From assembly GCF_009017415.1 (NCBI RefSeq), contig NC_092406.1:2666001-2730000 (forward strand): a DNA stretch of 64,000 nucleotides. Direction: 5' to 3'. The notes under the pieces were generated by a model that was not told where the DNA came from, did no database searches, and was given only the letters and a program-made list of their open reading frames with translations. This document shows, one piece after another, positions 22,614 through 34,220 of the stretch (positions within the stretch are counted from its first letter, which is position 1; each line of letters opens with the position of its first letter). The position numbers and the translations under genes are program-made. Source of the stretch: Aspergillus flavus (taxonomy: Eukaryota; Ascomycota; Eurotiomycetes; Eurotiales; Aspergillaceae).

Positions 22614-24641
22614 TTAATCAGTCTCATCCATCAAATTCGCATTACTTGGTGCCCGCAAGTCCAAAACCGTCCGAACATGATCATATCCAATCTCATGATC
22701 CTGCTCGCGCGCCAGAAGATGCGCCGTCTTCAGCACGTTCTTGATCTGTCGACCATTTAGCTTCACCTGGGCAAGATAGTCCAGCTGTTCCGACGAGAAC
22801 CCGCCATTCGCGCCCAGGAATTGTGTCCAGATCTGGCGCCGTGACTTGGCATCGAGGTCAGGGTACCGAACCGACACATGAATACGCGACTCGAAAGCCG
22901 GATCAATGCTTTCGGCACGATTGGTCGTGAGGAACAAAATACCCTGCCCAAACAGTCAGCTTCACTCTTCAAATGTTAATGTTCATCAGGGATCTTACCT
23001 CATAATATTCCAACAGTCGCAAGAAGATTGAAACCAACTCATTCCGCTCCAGATCCTTGGAATTACGCGTCTCCATGAACACATCCGCCTCGTCGAGCAG
23101 AAGAACTGCACCCCACTTAGGGACCATGCGAAGGATATCCTTCAGTGCCTTTTCGACATTCCCAGGGGATGTGCCTAGGTCTCCCGCACTCAAAACATAC
23201 AAAGGAACCCGCATCACCTCCGCTACACTTTCAGCCGTGAGCGTCTTTCCTACTCCGGGAGGGCCACTCAGCTGTATGATGACGCCCCGACCCTTGCCCT
23301 GCACTATGTCGTCAAAGGTATCCATCTGCTTCGACTGTGCCTTTGCGATGGCCAGAATCAGACCTTTCAGTCGCTGCTGCTCTGCCGGAAGGACCAGCGA
23401 GTCGAAAGCCTGTGAGTCCCAGACAATATCCCTTACCCCTTCGAGATAGAATTCGAGCCATCTTTTATCCTTTAGCGAGTACCCACGCAGAATGGGAGTC
23501 GCCAGAAGCCGTTGCTCATCGCTGAGAGTTTTGGTGCAGCCATCAATTCTGGTGGAGTCGTTGGGGTTGAAAGTATTGAAGGCCTCGCCGTCAATAATGA
23601 TTCGGCTCTTGACGTTGAGCTGCATGGTCTGTCCCATGAATTTGGTGAACCCAGGTCCTTCGTACTGCTTGTAGTGATATCCGCTGTGTTCCTCCCACAA
23701 TCTTCCCCTGGAAATGAGATTGTCCCGTACGCCGCCTGCATTTGGGTGGAAATGTAGAGGGAAAACGGGTAGGGAAGTGATTGGCACTGTCCCTTGGAAA
23801 GGGGGGATGCATTGGCCTTGCTTCCTATATCCAAAGCCATTTCCATCATAGTCAACGTACTTAGCGGACACAACAAATACTCCTTCACAGTTGGTCGAGG
23901 CCGACAATGACTGGAGGACACGTTCATGATCGCCATGAATACAATAAACATTGACTCCCGGTTCAAAGATCGCCCAAAGCATATCGTGAGTGACAACGCC
24001 ATTGAGAATCAGGTCCTTCCTGCGGGTAATAGTCTCACGAAGCTCTTCTTCTAGAATGTTATAGAGTAGGTCGACTACGGACTTGGTCATGGGGTCTTTG
24101 ACTTCGTCCCTGGCCTTCTGGAATTCCTCCCACCGGTGGACAAACGGCATGAATGGTGGCTTGAACTCAACCCGCTTCAACGTCATCGTCAGGCCGGGGT
24201 AGTCCATGAAGACCCTGACTAGAAACTCCTTCAGTAATTCACTCTGAACGACGATGGAGTGAATCTGCAGGGGTTTACGGCCGTCGTAACACTTCACATT
24301 TCGCACCAGGAGTGCGTATTGGCCGGATTCAGTATTCTCGACCGGGACGGTGAGGTCATCAGGGTATTCCTTCGTCCACGTTGTGCGACCCCTTTTGTCC
24401 GGCTTTGACTCGTAGAGGTTATGGACCTCGGAGATGGAACCGGTGGGGGCATACTTCACGGGCTGAGAGTTTGGGTCTTATAGAGTATTAGTCTCGCACT
24501 TTCTAGTGCTGCTTAACAGTTAAAGGACTGACCTGAGGTCGTCGGAGCTCCTCTCTCGCATGTTGCTTCCTCTTCTGAAAATGACGACATTTCGCTATCG
24601 CTATCGTTAGATTCGTGTTCTGTGTCGTATAGGATGTACAT
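22614..24641 (-). CDS. AAA+ ATPase, fungal type with large N-terminal domain
   Basis: Three exons (24533-24641, 22999-24476, 22614-22943) encode 638 residues with frame kept. The C-terminal third is a AAA+ module: Walker A GPPGVGKT, Walker B LLLDEAD, sensor-1 region ILFLTTNR, and an arginine-finger candidate in DPAFESRIHVS. The long N-terminal part (VKCYDGRKPLQIHSIVVQS, WAIFEPG) matches a widespread fungal family with a DUF7025-like domain placed before one AAA domain. These proteins probably remodel protein substrates, but the substrate is unknown. The first exon starts at MYIL; an internal ATG at MSSF in the same frame is an equally possible start. The exon 2 acceptor was chosen because it is the only one keeping frame. 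Confidence 0.88.
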
Positions 24642-25416
24642 CTGGCTCTGAGAAGTGGTGGGTAGCCGTGCTCTCTAAAAAGCTAAACATAGGGAGGGCA
24701 CCTGCCATTTAAGTAGGTGATGAGCTACTAGCTACAAAGGAAAGGAGTACCCCAGATGCTTTGTCACATATCCCTCCTAATGGTGTACAATGACTCAGTC
24801 ATTGTGTGGAAAACGGTAGCATGCAGAAGGTCCCTGCCTAGGCTCGCTACTACTAAGTAGTTGCCTGAGCAATGGACAAATCAGAGACCAATAGTTATGT
24901 TGGTTGTCTATATGAGCCTCAATGAGTCAGAGCTCTCCACCTTCCTTAACACATATATCGCAGTGATAAGTCTAGTAATGCGCCTAGAGAGAGGGGAGAT
25001 GTGCACAGAGCTTCCTTGAGGCTCTTTCAGTAGGTTGTCATTGGACGATTGGATCACGTGTCCATGCAAGACCCTGCCTGGTGTTTGCCTAGTGGAAATA
25101 TTCCCCACTGTTGCTTCTATCAGTATGGGTAATCGTGTTAGACTTAGCAGTATGAATGGGGGGCTGCGGCCATTGGCACCGGCTCGAAGTACAGCTCCTT
25201 ATTATGACAAAATATGTGAGTCTATTCATTGAATACACAGGGTATACTCCACATCATCAAGTAAAGGCAATAATAGTAATATCCTTCAGTTTATCCCGTA
25301 GATTGTTCACTGTTTTAAAGACCCTTATTACTCATTTAACCTCCAATTAATCATAATGAGCTCTTCTTTTGTTGCAACTCAAAACAAAGCCACGTTTACC
25401 ATCTTCTAGCCAGATC
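24642..25416. other. Intergenic
   Basis: About 0.8 kb holding the AAA+ gene promoter and the 3' end of the next minus-strand gene. The short frames at 24908-25350 carry no motifs. Nothing else is seen. Confidence 0.5.
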
Positions 25417-26490
25417 TCACCCTTGGCCCTCAAAATACCGGTATACCTCCACAAAAGCCTCCAACCAGGCAATCTCCCTCTCATCATGAGCCTCATACTG
25501 CCCCTCCATGCCATCCTTGGTATAAAGCAACGCATCCGCCGGACCCCTAGGAATGAAATACCAAGACCCCCCACCCTCCTCCATATCTATCCTCGGCAAC
25601 CGACCCCCATCCTGACCATCATACACGAAATTCAACCCCTCAACCACAACCGTAACTGACCCTCCGACCTCCCCCAAGTCCCTAGTCTCCTTCCTCGACG
25701 TCCTCGAATCAGCGCCATCCTCCCCCAGCCCAAATTCAACCCCCAAACCCTCCAGCCCCCGCAAAACAACCCCCAAAGCCTGATCAAACGGCACCACCGG
25801 AAAATGCCCATACGCAAACCACGACATCCCCCTCAACGCACCCCCTCGAAGCAACGACTGCCGTAAAATCTGTTTCTCAGTGCCCCTTAGCCGCTGCAAA
25901 ATATGCGGGATATTCTTCCTCGGCGTTTGACTGGGGTCGATCATTTTCTTCAAGATCTCGGGATTAGCCTCGAGTAGATCCGCTGCTTTGTGAAGCTGAC
26001 TCGCTTTTCGCTTGTTGAGTTTCTCCTGTGCGTTTTGGATGGCATTCCAGCGTGCTACCATGCCATCGATGGTAGATGAGTCCCAGACAGCGGGGAGAGG
26101 GGCGTAATGAGCCAGGACCTCCCGTTTCCAGGGCTCTAGATACAATTCATCCCTGAGGCGGCAGTGCATGTAATTTATGATTTCCTGGTAGTCTGACTTA
26201 TAAGTTTGGGTGTTTAGGGCTAGGGGAGATGTCAGAGGTGCTGCGGTGAGGCCGTGGTCTGCGCAGACGGTGCGATAGAGGTCTGCTACTGGGCGGATTT
26301 CGTCTAGGATTTTTAGATCGTGGTGGACAAGGCGGCCGAGTGTTGGGTGGGTGAGGATGTCGGTGTTGATGTGGGCATTGTTGTGGATGATGAGACGGAG
26401 GATGTCCCAGATGCGGATGTCGTTGAGTATTTGATGGGCTAGTTCTCTCGGGAGGGTGGAGAGGGAGGTGATGACGTTGTTTAGGGACAT
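25417..26490 (-). CDS. F-box-like hypothetical protein
   Basis: A single-exon frame of 357 residues. The N-terminus has the leucine/isoleucine pattern of an F-box (STLPRELAHQILNDI then IWDILRL), where a skp1-binding helix pair would lie. The rest has no repeats that I can name; a basic helix with NKRKASQLHKAADLL is near the middle. Fungal genomes hold many such proteins, thought to be adaptors that bring substrates to SCF ubiquitin ligases. The F-box match is only moderate, so a non-ubiquitin role is possible. It diverges from the SDR gene, sharing a 282-base promoter interval. Confidence 0.7.
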   Translation of the reverse strand: MSLNNVITSLSTLPRELAHQILNDIRIWDILRLIIHNNAHINTDILTHPTLGRLVHHDLKILDEIRPVADLYRTVCADHGLTAAPLTSPLALNTQTYKSDYQEIINYMHCRLRDELYLEPWKREVLAHYAPLPAVWDSSTIDGMVARWNAIQNAQEKLNKRKASQLHKAADLLEANPEILKKMIDPSQTPRKNIPHILQRLRGTEKQILRQSLLRGGALRGMSWFAYGHFPVVPFDQALGVVLRGLEGLGVEFGLGEDGADSRTSRKETRDLGEVGGSVTVVVEGLNFVYDGQDGGRLPRIDMEEGGGSWYFIPRGPADALLYTKDGMEGQYEAHDEREIAWLEAFVEVYRYFEGQG

Positions 26491-26772
26491 TTTGGTAGTT
26501 GGAGTAGGTTTAACTATTGATTTGGGGGAATTGAATATGGGACAGTTGAGGTGGTGGGTATACTTCCTATATATATGGTCATAGTTACTAGTAGATACGA
26601 GATAGCCCTAAGTATTGGGGCCGAAAGGAGTGACTCATGAATGACGATCCACATTCCCCCACATCGCTTTTCACTTGTCCAGCCTCATTTCCCTAGTATA
26701 AGTACTATTATATAGTCTGCACTACGCCCCGACCGCTGCATAACATTTATTTCTCTGTATCCTCCTAACAAG

Positions 26773-28527
26773 ATGTCCCAAACAGAAGAAGAAGACTACA
26801 CGCAATTCGTCCAAACCCAACCCCCAGCCACAATCGCAGCATGTCTACGCCGCGACCAACTCCTCTGCCAGGAGAATCACCTCCCCAGTCCCCTAGCCAT
26901 GCACCTCCCAACCCAACCTTGTGAGCTCCTGGACGCAATCTCCAAACACCTAATCCCAGATACCACCATCCCAGCCCCAATCCGCATACTCCAATGCCAG
27001 GGCATCATCAGCGGAATCAAAGCCTCCGTAAACCAGATGTCCTCCATCAGAACCTGGACAGCCGAAGCCACCGAAAAAGGAACAGGGATAATCCCCACAA
27101 CCAAAGACTTCAAATCCGCACTTCGCGTGCTTGAATATCTCCAAAAATACCCCTCCATCTCAATGCTAACCGGCACAAGTCCATTCCCGGACGTGATCGC
27201 CTCCGTGAAAACGCAACTGGCATTCGAAGATGGTCTCCGCGCCGTGAATCACCTTCACACGGCCCATAAGGATAGCCAACTGGGCTCAAAAGCCAGTTAC
27301 AAGTCCCGCAGACCGAAGCGGAATTGCTACATGTGTCATTTCGAGATCAGGACTGACGAAGCGCACGATATATACCCGTCATTGTGTCGACCGTGTGGGT
27401 CCTTTAACCTGGCTTCGTCGGCGATCTCACAGCCCCCGAATCTAGATTTAGCAGGGAAGACGGCCCTGGTTACGGGCGGGAGAATCAACCTCGGTTATGA
27501 AACTGCGCTGCGGCTGCTCCGCTGTGGAGCCAGCGTGATCGTGTCATCGCGCTATCCGCGGGACGCGGTGGTGCGGTATGCGAGGGAGGTGGATTTTGGG
27601 GCCTTTTCGTCGCGACTGAGGGTAGTGGGGGCGGACTTTCGCACGGCCAGAGATGCGTTTCGGCTTGTGGAGGTTGTGAAGCGGTTACTGGATGATTGGG
27701 AGGGGGATGGCAGGGAGACTGCTGGCAAGGCGCTGGATATTCTGATTAATAATGCGGCGCAGACGCTGACGGATCCTGTGCGCTCTGAGACGAGGGCCAT
27801 TGTGCGGGAGGAGCAGTTGGAAGGAGAAGTTGGGGAGCTTGGGCTGATTCCGGATTATGGGGAGCGGTATGTGCCCAAGCTTCGGGGTGGAGTGGGCAGT
27901 GCTTGGGGGGGTATTGAGGATCGGGTCCGCTTGCAGATCGCAGGGAGCGCGGAGCCAGAGTCTGTGGAAGGTCATGGAATGGTGCAGAAGGGTCTGGGTC
28001 CGGATGGAATGGCGGAGGATGACTCAAAGTCGTCGTGGACTCAGCGTCTGGACCAGATCCCGTATGAGGATGTGATTAGCGCGCAGGCTGTGAATGCCTT
28101 CGTGCCGCTGATTCTATGTCGGGAGCTTTTGCCCCGAATGGGCGCCACGGGGAAGTCGTCTCGGCCTTTGGGATACATTGTGAATGTGTCCTCGCGGGAG
28201 GGAATCCTGGAGAGCAGGACCAAGTCTGCGAGCAAAGCTGGTCACCATGTTCACACGAATATGTCCAAGGCGGCGCTGAATATGATCACAGAGACGGAGA
28301 GTGAAGCGGCGTGGAAGCGGCATGTCGCTATGAATACAGTGGATCCAGGTTATATGAGTGCCGCACCAGAGTGTCAGCGGGCAGATGGCTGCCCGATTGG
28401 ATTTGAAGATGGTGCTGCCAGGGTGCTGTGGCCGATTGCTGTCGGAGAGCGTGAGCATCGAGTGATCCGCGGACGGTTTATGAAGCATTTCGGACACCAT
28501 GATGCTATTATATCGCGTGGAATATAA
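26773..28527 (+). CDS. Short-chain dehydrogenase/reductase with zinc-finger-like N-terminal extension
   Basis: A single exon encodes 584 residues, about twice the usual SDR length. Residues 1-180 are an unassigned extension. A four-cysteine site follows (Cys185, Cys188, Cys205, Cys208: CX2C-X16-CX2C) and suggests bound zinc. The Rossmann domain begins near 228 with TGGRINLG (234-241), then NNAAQ and VNVSSREG. The usual YxxxK catalytic pair is replaced by a HTNMSK segment with Thr495 at the Tyr position and Lys499 kept. From general knowledge, HTNM(S/A)KAALNM is a recurring variant in one SDR subgroup, so this is a family trait and not decay. Substrate is unknown. Cluster membership with the PKS is uncertain because of the 12 kb distance. 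Confidence 0.85.
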   Translation: MSQTEEEDYTQFVQTQPPATIAACLRRDQLLCQENHLPSPLAMHLPTQPCELLDAISKHLIPDTTIPAPIRILQCQGIISGIKASVNQMSSIRTWTAEATEKGTGIIPTTKDFKSALRVLEYLQKYPSISMLTGTSPFPDVIASVKTQLAFEDGLRAVNHLHTAHKDSQLGSKASYKSRRPKRNCYMCHFEIRTDEAHDIYPSLCRPCGSFNLASSAISQPPNLDLAGKTALVTGGRINLGYETALRLLRCGASVIVSSRYPRDAVVRYAREVDFGAFSSRLRVVGADFRTARDAFRLVEVVKRLLDDWEGDGRETAGKALDILINNAAQTLTDPVRSETRAIVREEQLEGEVGELGLIPDYGERYVPKLRGGVGSAWGGIEDRVRLQIAGSAEPESVEGHGMVQKGLGPDGMAEDDSKSSWTQRLDQIPYEDVISAQAVNAFVPLILCRELLPRMGATGKSSRPLGYIVNVSSREGILESRTKSASKAGHHVHTNMSKAALNMITETESEAAWKRHVAMNTVDPGYMSAAPECQRADGCPIGFEDGAARVLWPIAVGEREHRVIRGRFMKHFGHHDAIISRGI

Positions 28528-28645
28528 TATACTGACTGCCATACCAAGATGGAATTTAGAGGTATCACGGGCTAAAAGTATCCAGCTTATAGACAGAGTT
28601 GTTCGTATATCATCATACAGTGGTAAGAGCATGTTCATTTCGACT

Positions 28646-30329
28646 TCATGCCCTATCCCTCCTTTGCTCCCTCACCCAGAAATACCGTAGCACGAACAGC
28701 ATGATCAACATGCAGACATCCAGTGCCAGATTCCAGTTATACCCAATTAAATATCGAGGCGCATCAACCGTCTTCCATACACTGTCAACCAAAGTCAGCA
28801 TAAATAATCACCTACACACTCATGTTAATGTCACTTACAAAAGCGGAATCCAAGCGCCAAACGTATTCCCAATAGTATTCATGGCACTAATAACCAAGGC
28901 CCGCTCCTCTGCACTGCGCGCACAGATCTCGTTCGCCCACGCATAGATGATGGCCGCAATACCGTCCGCCGTGCCTGACAGAAAGAAGGCGAAGAATTTC
29001 AGCCCTACCGGAACGTTCCATATCGCAAGCACCAGGCAGGCAAAGATATTAAGAAGCGCAGTGATAGCGATCAACGAGACCTTGGCGTCGTAGATATCGG
29101 ATATCACGCCGCACACAATCGAGGCGACAATAGTGACGGCTGGCGACACGGTGGTGATGGTGTTGATGGATTCGACGGAATAATTCTCTGCTTTGAGCCA
29201 GAGGGACAGGCCGCTATTCGAGGAGACCCCGTCAGCTTGAGAGAAGAAGAAGGCGAACCCGACGAGGATCCAAATGCGCCACCCTTTGAGAATGGTGATG
29301 ATTCTGGGAATAGTAAATGGTTGACGGGGCTCGCGGTGTTCGGCGGCCATGCGCTCTTGTGCTAAGCGAATCTCATCCTGGGTGAGATAACGTGAGTTGC
29401 ATCGGTCTGGCGTACTGGGAAGTAGGCACAGACCGAGGAAGGCGATGGGAATAGTACAGGCAAAGCCTATGGATCTCTGTTAGTACAGCGGTGGTGAAGT
29501 TGGGGGAATAAGGCTTACAGATGATGTATAGCCATCTCCATCCTTCAATCCCATACCGACCATCCAGTCGTGCATAGGCACCGGCTTGAATATAACCCGA
29601 GCTCATACTGCCCACCTGGCTAGCAATGAAGAAGATCGCTCCACGACGCGCAAGCTCAGACCTCTTATACCAACTGCCCAGATACCATTGAACAGCAGGA
29701 AAAAAGAAACCACCAAGGGCTCCGACGAAGAATCGCAGTGCATAAAGCTGGGTCACGGTGCTGGCCTTGTATTGTGCCAGAGTAAAAACACCCCACAATA
29801 GATCTGCAGCCGGGAGGAAATAGTTCACCGGGCAGCGGGTCATCTAAGCTGTCATGTTAGCATTTGTACATACCCACTCATGGTCAATATAAAACTAACC
29901 GCCAATGTCAGAGGAATCTGCATCGTGATGAATCCAACCCTGCATAGCAAGTTAGAAATGTCATCCACTGCCTGCCATCTCTGAGCAAACCTACATATAC
30001 ACCGTATTGAGATAATTAAGCTGATTCCCATACAGCTTTAGATCCTCTTTCATACCGCTCACATAGGCAGTGCTCGTCGCCGACGAATCCAGCACCTTCG
30101 CCCAATGGGCCAGAAAGAGGAAGACGATGATCAGGCCGTCCAGCTTGAGAATCAGACGGCGCTCGGCTGGAGTATCTGTCGGCGCAAACCATTGGTACCA
30201 TTTTTGTCTCTCTGCGGTAGGCTGTTGAGACTGTTCTGAGTTCTTTTCGTTTGACTTGCATCTTTCCACATCCGACGTCTCTTGCGGAGAGTCGGTGGTG
30301 GGGGTTGCCTTTTCAATCGGATACGACAT
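28646..30329 (-). CDS. MFS transporter, anion:cation symporter (DAL5/FEN2-like)
   Basis: Five exons (29995-30329, 29900-29939, 29519-29843, 28839-29466, 28646-28781) encode 487 residues. The opening ERRLILKLDGLIIVFLFLAHW and AYVSGMKEDLKLYGNQLNYLNTVY are diagnostic of the fungal ACS family (allantoate, pantothenate, nicotinate and similar carboxylate permeases). KRSELARRGAIFF follows mid-protein, and the last exon has the expected PRYLIGYNWN of the FEN2 branch. It likely imports an organic acid or vitamin by proton symport at the plasma membrane. The 40-base second exon and the last exon are easily missed by automated calling. The gene appears intact and is convergent with the SDR gene, with about 120 bases between them. 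Confidence 0.9.
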
Positions 30330-30742
30330 GATACATAAACAATGTTGCCAAGTGCTGTTTACATATGTTGAGCACGTTCCTCGTTTTTCTGCATATCTTT
30401 GCAGCTGGTTGTGGTTTAGAATCCTAGGAGACTACTTTATTTTTCGTTCGTGGAAGCACGCCATCGCTGGCGTTTGTGACGAGAACCAGTCGAAATCGAC
30501 CAGCAGGGATTAGCGTTCGGTTAAAAGATGATGCTTGTCTAGTATGAGTAAGGAGTGTCTCTATCTTGCCGTCTTTATCGATTAGCGTCTGCATTTTTGC
30601 CAAGATTGAGGGGGAAGCATTCTACTATTAATATTAGATAATGATAACCTCAGAACTAGTTAATTTCATGTAAGCTTTATAATTCGACATCATATGATAC
30701 ATTACAACGTGTATATAGAATAGAGGATATTAGTAGTGCTTG

Positions 30743-30785
<43 letters not shown>

Positions 30786-30888
30786 ATTGAGAGAAGGCTT
30801 GTTCCCCACATTAGGGTTCTAAATTTTATATTTTCACTCCCATCCCTTGAAAGACAGCTCTGTACCTGACGCTGTCATTGTCTCCGCT
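30330..30888. other. Intergenic with GTT microsatellite
   Basis: A promoter interval between divergent genes. It contains a pure (GTT)14 run at 30744-30785, about 100 bases before the proposed start of the plus-strand gene. No coding sequence is supported. Confidence 0.7.
30744..30785. repeat. (GTT)14 microsatellite
   Basis: Fourteen uninterrupted GTT units. It lies in the upstream region of the 30889 gene and is likely length-variable between strains. Confidence 0.95.
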
Positions 30889-31966
30889 ATGTCGCAGCTC
30901 CACAAGGTGTAAAGTACAGAAATCAGTACTATTACTATGTACCCACATGCTAAGTCAGCAATGACAGATCGTTGGAAACAACGACGTCCTCCAGCCATCC
31001 AAAGAGCAAGAGGAGACTGCGCTGGAAAAGAGCCGAGCATACTGGTATCACATCGCATCAGTCGCTTATGCCTATTTGGACCATGGCTTGGTGCCAGAAT
31101 TTGCAAATCCCCAGCATGCCCTTCACAAGATCCCAAGATTTCCGTGCCGGTTGAAAGCACAATTTGTGCGCCCTTTGGGTACTACCGCAATCTTCGCGCT
31201 TTGCTCAGAAGCGTCCTCCACATGGAGACTGATAGGAAACTCGGACTGCGAGGCGGTTAAAAAGGAAAGGACGAAACCTGCCTTGGTGCAAATCGGTACC
31301 GCGAGTACTATTCCATATAGCTTTTGTGGAAAAGTCTTCAGCCAATGGATCGGTATGACGGCCGAGAATGCCACAGGTCCTAATTATCTAGGGATCCTTG
31401 CAATTGGTTGGTGTTATATACTTTCTGCCCAGCTTATTGAGATGCAAGGAAGTAGTGCCATTATGCGTTACACAGATTCTCTTGCCGATTGTGTAGGCGG
31501 GCGTCCTTCCACTTTGCTCGGGGCCATTCGCCGGCCAAGTGTGGCTGCACTTTGGATTTGAGCAGCCGTGAGCGGTATAGGTCATAAACTTCTTGAAAAG
31601 GTAAGGAGAGGCAGGCCGCCTCTTGACTCAATTGCCTTTCCTTGGACTGGCGCCCCTCAAAGCTTTATTGATGATGCAGGTTCAGGTCCGTATACCTGGG
31701 GCGACCCTGCATATATCTCGAGACCTGACGTGTGGCGGTTACTTCACCTCTCTCCGACCGAGGAGGATGAGTTGAGCTATGAGTATGGACCCATGACGCC
31801 TTGGGAACCTTGTGGGGCGTGCTTAACCACAAATTGTGCGCTTCGTGTTACATCACATTTAAAACGCCCTCGGCATGAGTATCGTTATGAGCATTGGAGC
31901 TGGGAATTAGAGGGTGGTGAGACTGTACAGAATTATGGGTTTTTGAAAACATATCCATCGCGTTGA
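30889..31966 (+). pseudogene. Hypothetical fungal protein gene with in-frame stop
   Basis: A first exon of six codons (30889-30906), then a 61-base intron to 30967, leads into a frame that runs to 31966 (339 codons) except for a TGA at 31559-31561. Both sides of the stop look coding: before it, FVRPLGTTAIFALCSEASSTW and GPNYLGILAIGWCYILSAQLIE, after it GSGPYTWGDPAYISRP and GPMTPWEPCGAC. The style fits a common fungal family of unknown function found near variable loci. Two readings remain. Either the TGA is a nonsense mutation, or an in-frame 90-base intron from GTGTAG at 31491 to TATAG at 31580 removes it; that intron has no good branch point. The 3' end may also be truncated, as the frame stops abruptly. 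Confidence 0.5.
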
Positions 31967-32428
31967 AACTTGGCTGACAAAATCTGGCACATAAAGTTTA
32001 TCGTTTCCGGATATATCTACCAGGGCGATCAGATGGCATGCAAAAGCTGTTTCGCCCAGGTCTATTCATTTCCCAAGACAAATGTTCTGGTAATATCTGT
32101 GATTCCCAACTAGTTTTATCATGTCGAGATCGATGGGACAGCCAAATACATGTTGCATCATGGCAAGGTGCTCTATATCAGAGCAAATAGTGCCCTCCCG
32201 ATAAAGAGCTCCATAAGTGTACAACGAGAAAAAAACAAAGAAAGAAAGGAGTTTTGCAGATCTTCAAGCCCAGGATATATCCAAATCAACGCCAGCCAAC
32301 GCCGCAACAGAAGCGATAATCATATTCACATAATACATTCCACCATGACAGTGGACACAGGGCGACTGTCAAAGCGACTCAAAACCGCGAGGAGCCATCT
32401 TCGGTATCTAAATCACAACCAAAGACCA
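31967..32428. other. Intergenic, convergent
   Basis: Spacer between the plus-strand damaged gene and a minus-strand small membrane protein gene. No coding evidence; the plus-strand open frame at 32150-32581 overlaps the real minus-strand gene and has no motif. Confidence 0.5.
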
Positions 32429-32722
32429 TTAGCCCAGACGCTCGCAATGGAAGGGGTTTTGCATAGTAAAAGCAAGCCACGTACAAACAGCCGATTCGAG
32501 ATCCCTCGGCGTGGGTTCCTTCGTGCGCGACTCTTGTCGAAGACCCCCCACATTTTTCAATCGCACCGACCGCATATATAGCTCCTGTTCACGAGAATAA
32601 TTGTATCGATGCGCCGAATGGTCGGTGGGATAGACTTGTTTCCACATGGCAGCGCCCAGCGACGTGACGGCCAGACAGGCGACAATGACGATGACGATGA
32701 CACCGGCGGTTGGAATCGCCAT
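32429..32722 (-). CDS. Small single-pass membrane protein
   Basis: Starting at the internal methionine (MAIPTAGVIVIVIV), this is a 97-residue protein with one strongly hydrophobic segment at residues 6-24 right at the N-terminus, followed by a hydrophilic tail with REQELYMRSVRLKNVGG. I chose this start over an upstream ATG (32815) because the segment then forms a clean N-terminal signal anchor, a design common in small conserved fungal proteins. Function is unknown; the membrane in which it sits cannot be told from sequence. Confidence 0.6.
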   Translation of the reverse strand: MAIPTAGVIVIVIVACLAVTSLGAAMWKQVYPTDHSAHRYNYSREQELYMRSVRLKNVGGLRQESRTKEPTPRDLESAVCTWLAFTMQNPFHCERLG

Positions 32723-34220
32723 GATGGTCGGATGTGTCGGATATGGAAAGTAGAGGGTGTAACACGGAGTAAAGGCGTCCTTTGGGGTGAATAAGTGAAC
32801 TGGAGTTGTCAGCACATAATTTCGTCGTCAGTATATACAATTTATGGACCGATGGTGAGTTCGCGATGGGATGCGGATCCGAGTAGAGGTCAAAGGAAAG
32901 CCTCTCAGTCGATCCACGACTTTAAGTAGATTCGATTGGTATCACCGACTTATGCATGTTTCCCAATCTTCCACCTCTTTCGATGCATGAGGAGGGCCGG
33001 TTTCCATCTCCATTGGTTGGTCTCTGCAACTTCCGAGTCCGAGTGGAGCGACTAGCCTCAATCTGATTGGAGAGGTATTGCTCTTTTCTTGGTTTGGAAG
33101 TATTTATAGCCATTGAAAGTCTTTGACCTGACACTGGCCTCCATTTTTCCCGTTTTTTTTTTTTTTTTTTTTTTTTTTCTTCCCTTTTTTTTTCTACTTA
33201 GGGCATCTTCCACCGATTACCCTATCAAACCCCTCGGAAAGACCCAATGGTTCATCCTCACCGAGGTATTCCAACGTCCAGATCCACCAAAAGAGAAAAG
33301 GTACCGAACGACGGGCCACGCGGACTCCGTGAATGGGTTCCGCAGTGTCCGAGTCTAACAAAGCTTGTCCATCCTCTCGTCCCGTTCATTCGAGACTCTC
33401 CATTAGGCAGCAAAGATTGAAGTTTGACCTTCGGCGTTAGCGGCAGAAAATTCACGCCTATCGATCAGATGAGTGTGTTTGATCGACACGACAAACTGAT
33501 TCAGATATTCCTCGGCTCGACCCGTCAATGTTCGCTTACGGAGGTAGCTCGTTGCTAAGGAGCACTGCCACCACCCAGGAACCATGTTCATGGCCCGAGT
33601 AGACGCGTTGACATGTTAGAGCCTTGGTTTTCTTCCCGGCACTGGTACCTAGAGTTACTCCGTTAAGTCGCTTGAAATACCATGAATGGGAATTAGCCAC
33701 TCTTTCTCCTAAATATTACTTCGGCTGGATCCACTTCCTGGATTCGAGACTGGAGTGTACAGCCTGAACTGCGGAGGGCTATCGACTCGTACTCGAATCT
33801 TTCTAGCAAATGTGGATATCCGAGTGGCTTTGCTGTATTATGCGCATCTATCTCGGTGGTGCAACGTTAGATAGAATGCAACGTCGATAGACGCGAAATC
33901 GTACGTTTCAGAAGCAGCGTTGAATTAAAGGCAAATGGTATGATTATTGCTTTAAAGCGATCGATATTATGACGCATCGCTGACTAGAACTGCGTCAGAT
34001 ATTGCGCCATTTTATAACAATACTATAGACATTGCAAAATCCAATCTCCAAAGATATCTTTGCCATGACTGTTCTCGGAGAATGAATGTCTAGAAAATGG
34101 AAACACAATTTTCACTACCTTCGCTGGCAAGCATGGGATATAATGACATGAATGCTGTATAACCATATATTATGAAGAAAATTAATAACAATTAGAATAT
34201 TGACAAGCCATCTCATAGAA
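32723..34220. other. Intergenic with 26-base poly-T tract
   Basis: About 1.5 kb without a supportable gene. It holds an uninterrupted T run at 33153-33178 followed closely by a second pyrimidine run (33179-33193). It includes the promoter of the small membrane protein gene and the 3' flank of the GMC oxidase. Short frames here carry no motifs. Confidence 0.6.

Noticed and set aside
32150..32581. 143-codon plus-strand frame
   Set aside because: It overlaps the small membrane protein gene on the minus strand, lacks motifs and begins in non-coding-like sequence.
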